From positions 1,314,501-1,378,500 of the forward strand of contig OX327696.1 of the NCBI GenBank assembly GCA_946807835.1: a stretch of 64,000 nucleotides of DNA, in the 5' to 3' direction. Position 1 is the first letter of the stretch. Every line of letters begins with the position of its first letter. The DNA comes from Ailanthus altissimus (taxonomy: Eukaryota > Streptophyta > Magnoliopsida > Sapindales > Simaroubaceae). Of this stretch, positions 43,020 to 56,330 are shown piece after piece. The notes below the pieces were generated by a model. It saw only the letters and a program-made list of their open reading frames with translations, was not told the DNA's origin and made no database searches. Position numbers and translations under genes: made by a program.

Positions 43020-43550
43020 CACTTATCTAATGAAAAGGAGAATAATTTGTACCCTACATTGAAAAAAATAGTATGGAAAATGAATACATACTTCACAAAG
43101 TAGGAAAGAAAGAGACTTTTCGAGAATCACTAATACTACAACTAGAGACTTACTTAAATAAGACATTATATTTACACACTAATACATACTCATATACATA
43201 CCCAATGAAGCACCCGGGGTGCTTGCCAAATGGCAATACTCTTGTTTATGTGCAGCCATTGACTTGATCGTCAGGGCTTCGAATCCCCCCATTCTCTTTA
43301 GTTTGTAGTAAGTTTCAAAAAAGAAATACATATGCCCAACTAAAAAAAGGGAATAACTCATACCACATCAGGAAAGATGACCTTATGAAAACTGAACATA
43401 GACTTTATAATGAAAAGAAAAAAGAGACCCCTCTAATACATACCTAACAAAAAAGGGGAATAATTCATACCTATAATAAGGAAGTAGACCTTATGAAAAA
43501 ATAACATAGAACTAATGAATGAGGGAAGAAAGAGACCCCCTTAGAATGAA
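43020..43550 (+). repeat. Degenerate ~110-bp tandem units
   Basis: Units sharing AAAAAGGGGAATAA(C/T)TCATACC, GACCTTATGAAAA, AACATAGA and GAAAGAGACCC motifs occur near 43343 and 43449, with a more diverged one near 43030. A SINE-like piece interrupts the array. Confidence 0.65.
43209..43326 (+). mobile_element. tRNA-derived SINE-like element
   Basis: Contains a box A-like TGCCAAATGGCA (~43223) and a box B-like GGCTTCGAATCC (43275-43286; consensus GGTTCGANTCC) about 55 bp apart, and ends TTTCAAAAAAGAAA. Flanks ATACATACCCAATGA and ATACATATGCCCAACTA resemble a diverged target duplication. About 118 bp long. Confidence 0.6.
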
Positions 43551-43698
43551 AAAAAAAAAATTATTACACCATCTTATCATTTGGTGCAGGCTTAAACACT
43601 TGGCTAAGCCATCATGTGCATATATAATTGAAAATTAAATACTAATGTTGCAAGACATTTTTAATGTTGTCAATTAATATAAAAGTGATAAACTCAAA

Positions 43699-43775
43699 TG
43701 TTAATGATTGTTTTAATACTAATATTGAGTTTTTACCTAGTAACTTAAACATTTAAGCTGTATGATTCTTTTAAC
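43699..43775 (+). mobile_element. Solo-LTR-like copy of the miniature LTR element
   Basis: TGTTAATGATTG followed by TTTAATACTAATATTGAG, TTTTTACCTAGTAACTTAAAC and an ending like the 79-bp repeats at 19145 and 19368. One copy only, no primer site next to it. Confidence 0.55.
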
Positions 43776-45929
43776 ACGGGGGTTTTAAAACACAACTTAA
43801 TTTGAATGGAAATTTTGATATTTTTACTCATAATTGGTGATTTGAGAGAAAATATGTACTTAAAATAAACTTGGAACTAGATTTGTGAAAGTTGGAAATA
43901 AGTTTCTCTCCTTTGATTTTAATAAATTCTTGCCTATAATATCTTTGTAAACGTTTTAATATTTTTTTTTTTACCATTAATTATATAGCCTATGCGTATG
44001 TATTAAAGCAAATGAAATATCCTTGCTATAAATTATGTAACCTTCACATAATTTATATGATAGTGTATTTCAATAATTTTACCTAGATTAATTTAAAGAA
44101 GCATTATAATTTGAAAAAAAATTTAAAAAAAATTATACATTTATACGAGTATGTAATAATAATAGACAAATTAATTAAATATTATTGAAAATGTAAAACA
44201 TTAGGAACCTTGTGTTATTAGCCAAAGAATTGTTTTCCTGTTGCCATCCGACTACTTAAAACAACTACTTCTATAACTGAATAAATGACATATCTTTACA
44301 ATAAAAATATATTCTTATAATATGTATTTGGCCATAAATATAATTTGATGTTATAGGGATAATTATTTTATTTTAATAGGATTAAGTAGAAAGTCTTCAC
44401 ATGTTAAAAAAAAAAAAAAACCTTGAAGTCTTTCACGTAAATATTTTAAATGACAAATTCAAAATTTAAATAATAAGTAACGGATTAATTTAATAATTAT
44501 GGACAAACTTATTAATATTAAAATAATCAAAATATTAGGGGGTCTATTGATTATTAGCCCTCAACCAATGGTACAAGATCAATATCTTCTATTTGCTGCC
44601 ACTTGTCAGCCAATGGAGACTTGGGATGACATCAGCCCGCTCCCGTTTCCCCTGCCGTGCAGGATTTGAATTGTCATCCAGTTTTATATGTTATTATTAC
44701 CTAGTGCTTTTTTGAAATTTGAATCTTCTTTATTAAATAAAAAAACAAATATGATTACTTGTGTGATGGGTTGCTAGTTGTTTTCTTACACTTTGGTCTT
44801 TCTGGTCCATCATGGTGAGTGCCGGCCACTCTTTATTTCTCTTTCAACTTGTTCAAAAATATCTTACTATAAGAATGCAAACACCAGTTGCGTCTAAGCT
44901 ATTTAATAATGGCTGTAATTTCCAATCGAACCATCTAGAATTCAACTGTAAAATTTTTATTATTTAACGTCTAAGTATTGTTGGAGATGACTACTTTTAT
45001 TGACAATGTTAGATAACATTATTCTAGTATTGACAAGGAGGGGGCAAATTCGGGACTCAATCGAATTTGAACTGATTGATTTTATAAAAATAGAATTGAT
45101 CGATGTTTTTCAACCGAACCAAACTCAAATAAAATTAATTCGGTTTAGTTTAGTTTAATTTGAGTTTTGTTTGGTTATTTATTTATTTATTTAAAAAAAG
45201 GCTAATTTTTAACTTGTTATTTTTAAAAATTTTGAGTTTTGGGGTTAGGCTATTTAAGGCTTAGGCTTAAATGTGAAATTTAAATTTTAAAATTATTTTT
45301 GATCAATAACTTAACTAATAATATCTTTTGGGCCTAAAATTAGTATCATGAAGTAAATTAAAATAAATTCAATTGTATTTTTTAATTGATTTACGTGATA
45401 ATATTAATTATTCAATTGAGTAAATTAAAATTAAATAAATCAATTAATTTGTATGATTCATAGGATACGTTATCATTACAATTTTACAAATTAATTTAAA
45501 TTTTTAAGGAGTGTTTGAATAGTCAATATATATTTTTATTTAGTTGAAGTCAAATAATTTGTTTGAGAAGAACAACTAATGGTCGTTAGTAACTTTAATT
45601 ATCATTGACTCGTTATCTTAAATAATATTTAATATCGATTAAAGTTAATTACATCCTTAGATTTTATGAACAATTCATTATTACATTTAAATATTGAATA
45701 ACAAATAATTGTTAGCTAGCCACATCGTTAATTGATGACTTGACATTAATATATAAATCATAATATAGATTGAAGCTAGCCACATCCTTAATTGATAATT
45801 GGACTCTAAAATTTCATCTAACCTTTTTTTTTTTATAACTCTACGCAATCTGCTATCCTTCAAATCACTGCCCCATAAATAAGAATAATATTTTTCAATT
45901 GTCTCGATCTGTTTAGATAGATATTAGAG
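43776..45929. other. Intergenic, A+T-rich, with one G+C-richer island
   Basis: No gene recognised. 44560-44690 is notably richer in G+C and carries CCAATGG twice (44566 and 44611), but no frame or known element could be named. Confidence 0.45.
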
Positions 45930-47420
45930 GTTTTGGGAGAATAGGATACATTACTAGTGGAAAAAAGAATCTAAAAGCAGATGATCTAACTTTCTCCACC
46001 TGGGATGCCGAGAATGCTATAGTTATGGTATGGTTGGTTAAGTCAATGGAGACTAAGATTGAAAAGACGTATCTTTTGCATCCAACAACTAAGGATCTCT
46101 AGGATGTAGCAAAGCAAGCTTTTTCTAATTTAAAGAACTCAGCTCAGGTGTGTGAATTAAGAGACAAGGTTCAAAGCTTGAAGCAAGGAAACAAAGATGT
46201 TATCACCTATTTCCATGATCTGGCCAAATTATAGCAAGAGTTAGATCTGTATAATGATGTTTCTTGGAAATGTCATGAAGATGATGTCATGCACAAAAAC
46301 TAGTGGAAAAAGAATGGATATATGATTTCCTCTCGACTTTAGATGATGATTAGACGAGGTTAGTGTGGTTAAGTTTTGGGCATAAAGCCATTACTTAACA
46401 TTTGAGAGATTTTTGCAACAGTCCGACAGGAAGAAAGTTAACAAAACAATGAAGCTAAGATATAATAGGGTAGCGTTCTACCAGAGTCTTCAACCTTGAT
46501 TGTGCGTGGGTAGAAGACAAGAAAAGTTGAACAGAAACCTAAAAAAAAGAATAGTAACAATGGTGTGACTACTACAATAGGCCAAATCATGTAAGGGATA
46601 TTTGCTAAAAATTGCTTGGTAAACCAACAAATTAGAAGGAGAAAAATAAAACGGATGCAAAAATATTTCAAGTTTCATTGGAATTTGAAAAAGTTGAAGG
46701 ATAGAATAATGGAGCAATTCACTTATACCTAAATAAATAGTAACTCAAGCAGCTCTATAAGTTGCCCACTCCTATTCAACATGGCACATCCACATTGGCT
46801 AAAAAAGGTACTGCTCTAACTACTTTTTCTGCATCTACAACAACATTGAAGCTATGGATAATTGATTCAGGCATATTAGACCATATGATAGGTTCTTTTA
46901 ATTTTTTTTACCTTTTATAGTCCTTGTCTAGGGAATTTTAAAATAAAAATTGCATATAGATCATTTAAACCAGTGGCTAGAATCAGAACAGTAAAAATTA
47001 CTTTGAATATCAATTTAAAATTTATTATCAAATTAACAAGAGACTTATTGCCAACGTCTCACATAATTATTGTGTATTTTAAGACCTTATTTTGGGAAGG
47101 GGGATTGGCAAGGCTAAAAAGCATAAGGGATTATACTACTTTGGAAAGAAGCTCTGAAATAAACAAGCTCGAGTCGTTAATAGTGTATCTCTACCTATAT
47201 CAATAAATAAAATTTTGTAATGGCATCACAGACTACATCATCCTCATTTTCCATACTTAAGACAGTTGTTTCCTTCCTTATTTTCTAATAAAGAGCAAGT
47301 ATCTATACAATGTGAGGAATATCAATTTGAAAAAAAAATCAAAGAAATAGCTTTCGGCCAATTCCTTATCAATCATTAAGATATTTTTACATAATTCACA
47401 GTAACTTATGGAGACCTTTA
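45930..47420 (+). pseudogene. Copia relic: gag, protease, GAG-pre-integrase
   Basis: Plus strand. Gag: L-T-F-S-T-W-D-A-E-N-A-I-V-M-V-W-L (near 45990-46040) matching the copia gag TFxxWDAENxxVMxWL, and Y-F-H-D-L near 46210. Protease W-I-I-D-S-G near 46857. GAG-pre-integrase/zinc region G-L-Y-Y-F (~47130) and W-H-H-R-L-H-H-P-H-F (~47220, family WHxRLGHPxF) then C-E-E-C-type cysteines. It breaks off about 47420 before the integrase core. Stops and frameshifts present. Confidence 0.8.
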
Positions 47421-48329
47421 TGGGTACAAACTGTTTGGGTGTGTGAGATTGTGTGTTTAGGTAGTGAAATGCTAATGCATAACACACAACATGCAGTGAA
47501 AGAATAAGAAACATTTCAAAACTACATTATGCAGGCAATTCTATCTTAGTTATAATATATATGTTTGAAGAATCAGTTGTAAAGTTGGATAACTAGAACA
47601 CATAGTCTCTTATCTTGAAATATTCCTTTGAATAAATTTAGATCCTAACTGTGGTGGGCTTAAAACTTTAAAACGATATCTGATATCTGAGATTTGTTGT
47701 ATTTGTTTTAGTGTATAAAGCTAACACTTAAGCATTTCTCTTTCACTTTCTTGGCCTAATTCTTTTCAAAGCCAAAGCCTTTTTTCTCTTCAAAAGCACA
47801 TAATGGCCGAATTAGCATAACTATTTTTATTTATTTATAAGCCAAAATACTTCTCCAATTTTTAAACCATTCAATTAGCACAACTCTTATGCTTTAGAAT
47901 TAGTTTTTCTTTTGTAATGGATAAATGTCTATGATAAAGCAAAAATATGCGAAGTATCTTACACTTGTTAAGGACAAAATCAATTTTTACTATCAAAATA
48001 ACAAATGGCTGAAATCTATTCTCACCAAAATGCATAACTTTTATGCATTTCTTTTTGTTCATTTAACTTTTATTAAATGGAAAAATATCCATAACTTTGA
48101 TTACTACAAAGACAAGTATCTCACACTTGTTAATATATTAAACAAAAGTTAACTCTTAAACTTTGATTAATATATTCAAATTGGACATCTGATTAAATAA
48201 TAAAACAGTGGCTTTTAATATTTTGACACATGTTGGATTCTAACACTTAAAATTCGACACGTGTGCTTTTGAAAAGTGCTAAAACAAAATCTTATTTATC
48301 CAAATTTTTTTCAGATTTGAACTCTTCGA
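47421..48329. other. Intergenic, A+T-rich
   Basis: No domain recognised. Two open frames at 47871-48152 overlap on opposite strands and look like chance. Confidence 0.45.
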
Positions 48330-49240
48330 CCTTATCCACTACCCTAGTGCTTATTGAGTATATTTCATATTGTGATATTCTCTAGGTTCATACCTATTTA
48401 TTTTATGATTTCATAAGTTTGTAAACATTGCCCCATTCACTTATCATGGATACAATAAAACAATGCATTAAATAATACAAGTTAAGGTTATACATATTTC
48501 TATAATCCCTCTATCACTTATATCTCGAAAAAGCATAGATATAGAATTTCGTTGTCAAATTTTTATTTGCTCAACCATAAACTTATCTCCTATATTTGTA
48601 TTTCAATAAACAACATTAGCAAAATCCTTTGTGATATTATTTTACCTTCTGAAAACTTTTTTTTACAGGGTAAGTTTTATATATAAGACATTTTAAAATA
48701 CAATCTCAGAGCATCAATATCCTAACTATATAAGCTGACGAATCTCATATCTACTTACACTGAACTCTATGAGCATCAGACCATTTTTAATGACATCCAA
48801 AGGTCAGATCACGAAAGGTCTTTGACATGTGTGGAACCAAAGCATAATGGATCATTCACAATCCCACTGTGATGCTCAATTTAAAGGACTATAAATACTA
48901 CTCAACTTGAGAAAACCATTTATTAATGCTTTATAGGATGTCTATTGAAGGTCCTTATAAGTCATTTCAGTAGTTAGTCCTAATTGAATACCTGTATGCC
49001 TATACAAGCTTCCACTAAACTTACAATTTGCTAAGACTAGTGGTCTAGACAATCTAGATATGAACATACATTAATCTATAAGGTTTCAAAATCAATCTAT
49101 ATCGGTAAACATTGATCACAAATGATATTTTTGAGAATATACTATATAAAGATATTTTTTAGCACTATTTATAACTCTTTGCAGTTATGTCATTGTAATA
49201 AATATTCTCGATTTTTTTTTTATTTTAGATAAAGCTCCAA
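48330..49240. repeat. Long repeat family, copy 1
   Basis: Aligns with 50380-51250 and 55370-56330. Shared landmarks: CCCTAGTGC...GAGTA(T/C)A near 48342, a CATATCTAC...ACT(A/G)AACTCTATGAGCATC region (48750-48780), GTGTGGAACCAAAGCATAATGG (48829), and TGAATACCTGTATGCCTATA (48985). Probably LTR or flanking part of a copia family. Confidence 0.75.
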
Positions 49241-49424
49241 CTCTTAATCCTAATCTAAACATCATTAGATCAGATCTAAACTTTAGATCTATAATATCTG
49301 AAAAGGAACAAGATTATTTTCATGTAATAAATTAATGATCTATAGACATGTGCATTGTATAAATATTAAAAAATATTCATACAAAAATAGAATGGCACTT
49401 AAGCACTATCTCTGACATTAGCTT

Positions 49425-49640
49425 CAAGTGGTTTTCGAATGTTTATTACCTTCATAGATGATCACATAAGAGTGTGTTGGGTGTACTTGTTAAAAGAAAA
49501 ATATGAAGCTAAAAATGCCTTCAAAATTTTCATGTTATGATAACTACACAATTTCAAGCCAAGTTCAAATATTGCACAGTGGTAATGGAAAATAGTATTT
49601 TAATTTCATTCTAGGTGATTATTGTAGGGGATCTACTGTG
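49425..49640 (+). pseudogene. Copia integrase fragment
   Basis: Plus strand F-I-T-F-I-D-D-H-I-R-V-C-W-V-Y-L-L-K-E-K (about 49442-49500), matching the copia integrase core FxTFIDDxTRxxWVYLLKxK, then N-I-A-Q-W-type remnant where the second catalytic Asp region should be. About 200 bp, cut at both ends by repeat DNA. Confidence 0.8.
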
Positions 49641-50379
49641 TCTAGGTGTATGCATATAATATTGTGTAAATTAAAAAATACGCATTTAATACATATTTTA
49701 ACACAACAGAATTTAAAAATATACAATTAACACACTAATCATATATTAATCAAATTAATATATAAATGATAAAATAGAGAAATTACCAGTACGTGTAACG
49801 TTTTACACGTATCCTTCTGGAGTCTGCCGGGAGTACTCCTTGTTCACAGTTTTAGTTATCAACTTTAGTGGACTTGATAATTTATAACAACAACTTCTGT
49901 ATCCAATAAAAGATTAACTCTTAATCTCAAATCACTGATTCAACATTTTGCTCATTTCTCACGATGACGAAGAAAAGAAAATAGAAGCAACAATTGCTTC
50001 TTCTTTCCTAAGAGCAAAACGGAAATGGTAAAAGAAAATAAGCCATTTTTTCTTTTCTTTTCCTTTCCTTTTGTTTCAATTTAATTCATCTCACATTTCC
50101 GTTTCCAAATTCACACTTATATATCTCTTAGCATTAAAATATTATTATTATTATAATATAATATAAATAAAACATATTTTGTTGGCAAATAAAAATAATA
50201 CATAAAGAAAATAATAATATTATATATATATAATGCATGACAACTATCATTTATTATATATATTATATTATTATAAATAAAATATTATATAATAATATAT
50301 AATATTAAAGATATTTGATTATTTAATATTTAAATAATTAAAGTATGAAATGACTATTTACCTCTCATAAATAGTTATT
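49641..50379. other. Repeat-derived A+T-rich region
   Basis: Starts TGTGTCTAGGTGTATGC and contains a pyrimidine tract near 50046-50075 and dense AT repeats (50140-50310). Layout resembles the left part of 54224-55370. No coding content. Confidence 0.45.
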
Positions 50380-51250
50380 AAGTATACCCTTTAGCGGATC
50401 TTATTAAATTCTCCATTTGGGTAAACTCAACCGAAAGCCTGCAATACGTCACGTGTCACTTTACAATTAGTTAATAACAATTATTAAGTAATTGCTGTAT
50501 TTAACACTTAAATACACACATACATGTATTTCTGTGGTTACGTTGGATATTATCGGATTAAACAATTTAATCTAGTACTCTACCCCAGTGTACAACAAGT
50601 ACACTCTATAATGCAGAACTCCTTAGGTCCACGCCCGATTCATCAAATGGAACTATTCCATAAGTCCGTGAGCCATGTCCTACGCACACGTCACGAATAT
50701 ATAAATTGACGCATTGAACCATACAAGTTGAGGTTACAATACATACGTATAGTCCTTCCATCATATATATCTTGGATATACGGAGACATAGATCCACACT
50801 GTCAAATCCCCATATGCTCATCCATAACCTATCTCTAGAATAGTATCTCAATTGAACAATATGAGCAAAACTCTTTGCCATATTATTTAACCCATGGAAA
50901 CACCTTTCCGGGTAAACTGCTTATGGCCATAACACTTTCCTGAGATACTATCTTGGAGCATCTAGATATATCACTCCCTATGAGAACTGATGGATCCCAT
51001 ATCTGCACGCACCGGATTCTATGAGCATCGGATCATATCCAGCGACACCCAACGGTTAGACCATAAAAGGTCTCTAACATACGTGGAACCAAAGCATAGT
51101 GGATCACTCATAAGCCCATCGTGGTGCTCAGGTCAGAGGATCACGTATACCACTCAACTCGAGAAGACATTTCATTGACAGCAACATAAGATGTATATTG
51201 GGGTCCTCATGAGTTTGTTCAGTACTCAGTCCTAATTGAATACCTGTATG
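50380..51250. repeat. Long repeat family, copy 2
   Basis: Landmarks CTACCCCAGTGTACAACAAG (50581), TTAGGTCCACGCCC (50624), CGTGGAACCAAAGCATAGTGG (51081) and TGAATACCTGTATGCCTATA (51237). It lies just downstream of the minus-strand copia relic, so it may be its 3' flank and LTR. Open frames here are incidental. Confidence 0.75.
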
Positions 51251-51339
51251 CCTATACAATCTCTAAGATCCTGGTCAGTTAGGAACAACCAACTGTACCC
51301 TATAGATATAGACATGTTTTACAGAATCTATTCTACAAA

Positions 51340-54223
51340 TAACTACATCTCCCCTGGCCAAAATTTCTCTAATGATGTGGTATTTTTGCTCCACATGCTT
51401 AGACTTCTAGTGCGCTCTTGGCTCATTTGCTTGTGTTATGGCCCTATTATTGTCGCAAAATAATGGGATAGGATCCGATGAACTTGGAACTATTCCAAGC
51501 TCAACGATAAACTTATGAATCCAAACACAGCTTCCTTTGCAACTTCAAAAGCTACAATGTACTCTGCCTCTATGGTAAAGTCAGCTGTGGACCCCTGCTT
51601 GGTACTCTTCCAGCTCACTGCGCCACCATTGAGAGTAAACACATATCCAGATGTAGACTTTCTATCATCTAGATCAAACTAAAAGTCTGAATCCTTGTAT
51701 CCTCTCACTTGAATATCATTATCTCCATAAATGAGAAACTTATCCTTCGTACCCTTAAGGTATTTTAGGACATGTTTGACCGTCATCTAATGATTGTCAC
51801 CTGGATCAGATTGATACCAACTTGTAACACTTACAACCATACTGATATCAGGTCTCGTGCACATTATAGCATACATCAGGCTGCCAACAGCTGATGCATA
51901 TGGTATGTTAAACATTCTAACTCTTTCATATTTCTTTTGAGGAAACATTCTCCTTAAACGATGAACACCATGTTTAAAAGGTATATTTACCGTTTTACAA
52001 TTAGTAAAATTGTACCTTTTTAAGACGCTATCGATGTACGATGACTGAGAGAGTCCAATTAGCTTCCTAACTATATCTCTATAGAGCTTTATACCAAGTA
52101 TATAGGAAGCCTCTCCCAAGTCTTTCATGGAGAAATTCTTACTCAGCTAGCTTTTTGTGGATTGCAACAAACCAATATCATTCTCAATGATTAGTATGCC
52201 ATCCATATAGATAATTAGGAAGACAATCATGCTCTCATTGACCCTTTTATACACACAAGCTTCTTCCTCGTTCTTGATGAAATCAGACTTTTTGATTACC
52301 TCATCAAAACGGTGATTCTAACTTCGCAAGGCTTGCTTAAGTCCATAAATAGACTTCTTTAGCCTGTATACTAGCCTGTATACCAAACCAGAAGTTTGGT
52401 TGGATGTAAAACCTTCAGGTTGTTCCATGAATATCTCCTCTTCGAGATATCCATTCAGGAACACCGTCTTTACATCCATCTGCCAAATCTAAAAGTCATA
52501 GTATGTAGCAAGTGCCAACAAAATCTTAATTGACTTAAGCATTGCAATTGGTACAAAGGTTTCCTCATAATCAATCCCAGATCGCTGAGAATAACCTTTT
52601 GCCACCAGTCGGGCCTTAAAGGTCTCTACCTTTCCATCAAGCCCTCGCTTTCGTTTATAAATCCATTTACAATCGATAAGAACAATTCCTTCGAGAAGCG
52701 GAACCAAGTCCCAGACTTGATTCTGATACATAGAGTTAATTTCAGATTCTATGGCTTCTTGCCATTTACCCGAGTCGATGTCTAACATCGCCATTTTCTT
52801 CTATCAATAAAACCCCAAGTGTACCTTTAAGCATCTGACCATACCTAAGAGGTGGCCTGGACATTCTTTCAGACCTACGTGAAAGGTGTGTTAAAGGTAC
52901 ACTACTCTGTTGAATTTAAGGATCCATCTGTAGCTCATCAGGTCCAGATTAACTTCATCAAGTACAATCTTTCTATAATCCCATGATCCTCTAGAAACTG
53001 TTTCTAAAACAAATTGACATTCTGAGAACTAAACACATTTCCTTCCTCTAGATCATAGAATTGGTATCCCATAGAATTCTTGGGATATCCAATGAACCTA
53101 TACTTGTACCCCCTAGGTGTAAGTTTATCTTGTTGCATAACTCTTACATAAATAGAACAACCCCAAATCTTAAGATACTTAAGACTCGATTTCCTACCCT
53201 TCATCATTTCATAAGGAGTGGTTGGAACAGCTTTAGATGGAACTTTATTCAAGATATGAGTAGGAGTGTCGAAAGCATGACCCCACAGATATTCTGGAAG
53301 ATTGGTAAAGATCATCATCGATCGGACCATATCCAATAAAGTTCGATTCCTCCTCTTCGAAATACTATTGTATTGCGGAGTACCTGGAGGATTATATTGA
53401 GTGAGAATTCTATTCTCCTTTAAATAGTCTGAAAAATCACTGCCCATGTACTTACCGCATCGATCTGATTGGAGGCACTTAATGTACATGCTGGTTTATT
53501 TCTCTACTTTAAGTCAGAATTCTTTACATTTTTCAAAGGTTTTTGACTTGTGTTTTAACAGAAACACGTAACCATATTATGACCAATCATTGATAAAGGT
53601 TACAAAGTATCGAAACTCACCCATTGCAGTGTGATTCATTGAACCGCATACATCACTATATATCAGTTCCACTAAACTAGCGGCACAGTGTCCAACACCG
53701 ATAAATGGAGATTTGGTCATCTTCCATTGAATACAAGATTCACAAACTGAATAAGGCTCCATGGTCAAATCAGGTAATTGACCATCCTTAACTAGATGGG
53801 ATAGGCGTCTCACACCTATATGGCCTAATCTCATATGCTAGATTTCGGTTTCATTTAAACTTTTCAATCTTACACGTTTGTTACTAGAACTAGCTTGAAC
53901 ATTCATGATATTTCTCACTATATCCAATACATAATACCCATTCACTAACTGACACTCAACTAACAAAACATTATGCATATCATATAAATACAAAGAACGA
54001 TTTCGTATATTTATATGATAACCTTCACTGTCAAGTACAGGAAGGGATACAATCTGTATTATAATATTGGGTACATAATAATAATTATACAAAATAATTG
54101 TTCTATTACAAGGGAGAAACAAATCAAAATGTCCAACAGCTTGGACCTGCAAGAACTCTCCATTTCCCGCCCTGAGCATCACTTCTTCTGGCTTTAGCAT
54201 CCTAACTTTCCTTAGTCCCTGCT
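51340..54223 (-). pseudogene. Copia pol relic, protease to RNase H
   Basis: Minus-strand pieces in order: GAG-pre-integrase/protease side (54223-53838, with N-Y-Y-Y-V-P-N-I); zinc region C-E-S-C (~53745) and integrase start Y-S-D-V-C-G-S (53834-53577); integrase core (53489-53004), where I-S-K-R-R-N-R-T-L-L-D-M-V-R stands for family VSERRNRTLLDMVR, so the catalytic Glu is Lys; RT (52794-52489; 52480-52130 broken; 52128-51787 with Y-A-S-A-V-G-S-L-M-Y-A); RNase H (about 51660-51345; E-A-E-Y, then K-S-K-H-V). Gag is absent, and the right end abuts a repeat at 54224. Stops and frameshifts make it non-functional. Confidence 0.88.
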
Positions 54224-55369
54224 GTTGGGGTTGTATCATAGAGTGTGTGACATATGAGTGTATTTGTAATTTCAAAAATTACAATATGTGTAGTGGAACC
54301 ATGTTACAGATACACACACTTTAACTATTTCAACATATATCACACATATGCATAAGTATAACAATTATACAATTATAAATAATAAACAATATTGTATTAT
54401 AATATAATGTAAAATACTCACCTAATGAAGGTAGCTTTACAAAATCTTAAAGTCTTTCACCAATCCATGTGAAGAGCTTACCTTGAAGTGTATTGTTGAA
54501 CAATTCTAATCCATAACTTTTGGTGGGATTAAGGAGCTAGAATGGTAACTTAGTGTTTAACATTTTCAGCAACTTGTATTCAAACTCTTTTGAATACAAT
54601 TTTGTTTCTTAAATGGAAATGGTAAATATTTCTATACAACTCTTTTATATTAATCTTAAAAACAATTTCTACATGAGATTAATTATGGTGAACAACTCTT
54701 GTCATAATTATTAATCTCTTTCTCAATTTGCTTTTGTTCATTATAATCCATCCATGAGAGAATAAGATGAAGAGAAATTCTACATTTTTCAACACTTGAA
54801 AATGAACAAAACCAAAATTCTCTCTTACCTCTTTTTTCTCTTCCTTTGCCAAATTCTTCCTTCACAATTGAATGAATGATTCAATTCAATTGTTTTGCCA
54901 AAATCCATTTTTGTTTATTCAATACTTTGATTAAACAAAAAGAAGTGCTCCACCAATTTTATTATTGGTCTCCCACTTATAATTAATTAAACCAAGCACT
55001 AGAATAATGGCCACCTAAATTAATCTTTACCTAACAAATATAATTACTTTAATTATAATGGGTAATTAAATGGCCAACATCTAGGCCCTTCATTGTATTA
55101 AAATATAATGCCATGATCTATATATATTATAATATTATCTAATAATATAATAACAATATATAATTTAATTATTCAAAATAATTTTGAATAATTACTTTTT
55201 ACCTTACTAATTTTTACTACCATGGTTAAATAGTGAAAAAGGTAAAATCAAATCATGAAACAAATTTTGTCATTTGTCAACATCCTATTAATTAACAATC
55301 CTTGTTAATTAATTCAATGATGTACTTAACAATTAAGTCTTGACAAATGTATAATCCGAGGGATCTCGA
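54224..55369. other. Repeat-derived region, LTR-like start
   Basis: Begins TGTTGGGGTTGTATC exactly where pol similarity ends. A+T-rich, non-coding, and leads into copy 3 of the long repeat family. Could be an LTR from another member of the family. Confidence 0.45.
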
Positions 55370-56330
55370 AATAATTATTCTATTTTGCTGAAATTTATTG
55401 GATCAAAATAATTCAATCCAATCCGCTACCCCAATGCGCAACGAGTACACTTCATATTGTGAGACTCTCTAGGTCCACACCTAATTTGTCATATAGAGCT
55501 CCTCTATATGTCCGTGAACGATGCCCCACACACACGTTACGGATATTATAAATTAGCATGTTAGACTATGCAAGTTGAGGTTATTACATATTCGTATAAT
55601 CCTTCCATCATTTATATCCTTGAAGAGCAGAGATATAGATCATCATCGTCAAATCTCTTATTTGCTCAACCATGAACTTATCTCCAGATTTATATTTCAT
55701 TAAACAATATCCACAAACACTTTTGTAATATTGTTTATTCTTCTGGAATATCTTTTTCGAAGTTTATGCTTGCAGCCACAAGTCTTTTTGGAATACAATC
55801 TCGAAGCATCAGGATATACAACCCACTCATATGAGCTAATGGATCCCATATCTACGCACATTGGACTCCATGAGTATCGAACCATACCCAGCGACACTCA
55901 GCGGTTAGACCATGAAAGGTTTCTGACCTGTGTGGAATCAAAACATGATGGATCACTTGCAAGCCCACCGTAGCGCTCAAGTCAAAGGATCACAAATACT
56001 ACTCAACTCGGAAGACCTTCCATTGACGGCTTTATGAGATGTCTATTTATTGTCTTCGTGAGTCTGTTCAATATCCAGTTCTTACTGAATATCTGCATCT
56101 CTATACGAGATTTCTACTAAGCTCATGGTTTGCTAAGACTAACCATCTAGACCATCTAGATATAGACATACACTAATCTATATTAAGGGGTTCCACCGAT
56201 AGACCCGCATCGATGAAATTAGATTAGGAACATTATGTTTGAGAACATATTTGCATAATAACATTTCCTAGCACCATCTGCAACTCATTGCAGCTATGTC
56301 ATTACTAATATATTCTCAGGTCATTGTTCT
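55370..56330. repeat. Long repeat family, copy 3
   Basis: Shares CTACCCCAATGCGCAACGAG (55425), CTCTAGGTCCACACC (55468), CATATCTACGCACATTGGAC, TGTGGAATCAAAACATGATGG and TGAATATCTGCATCTCTATA with copies 1 and 2. Similarity with copy 1 continues to about 56650 (GGGATGGCACGTAAGCAC versus AGAATGGCACTTAAGCAC). Confidence 0.78.

Noticed and set aside
43275..43286. tRNA gene from the box B match
   Set aside because: No cloverleaf or acceptor stem could be formed; better explained as a SINE promoter.
44380..44435. Possible third tiny poly-A insertion (A run between AAGTCTTCACATG and AAGTCTTTCACGTA)
   Set aside because: The flanks match only imperfectly with an indel, so the duplication is not convincing.
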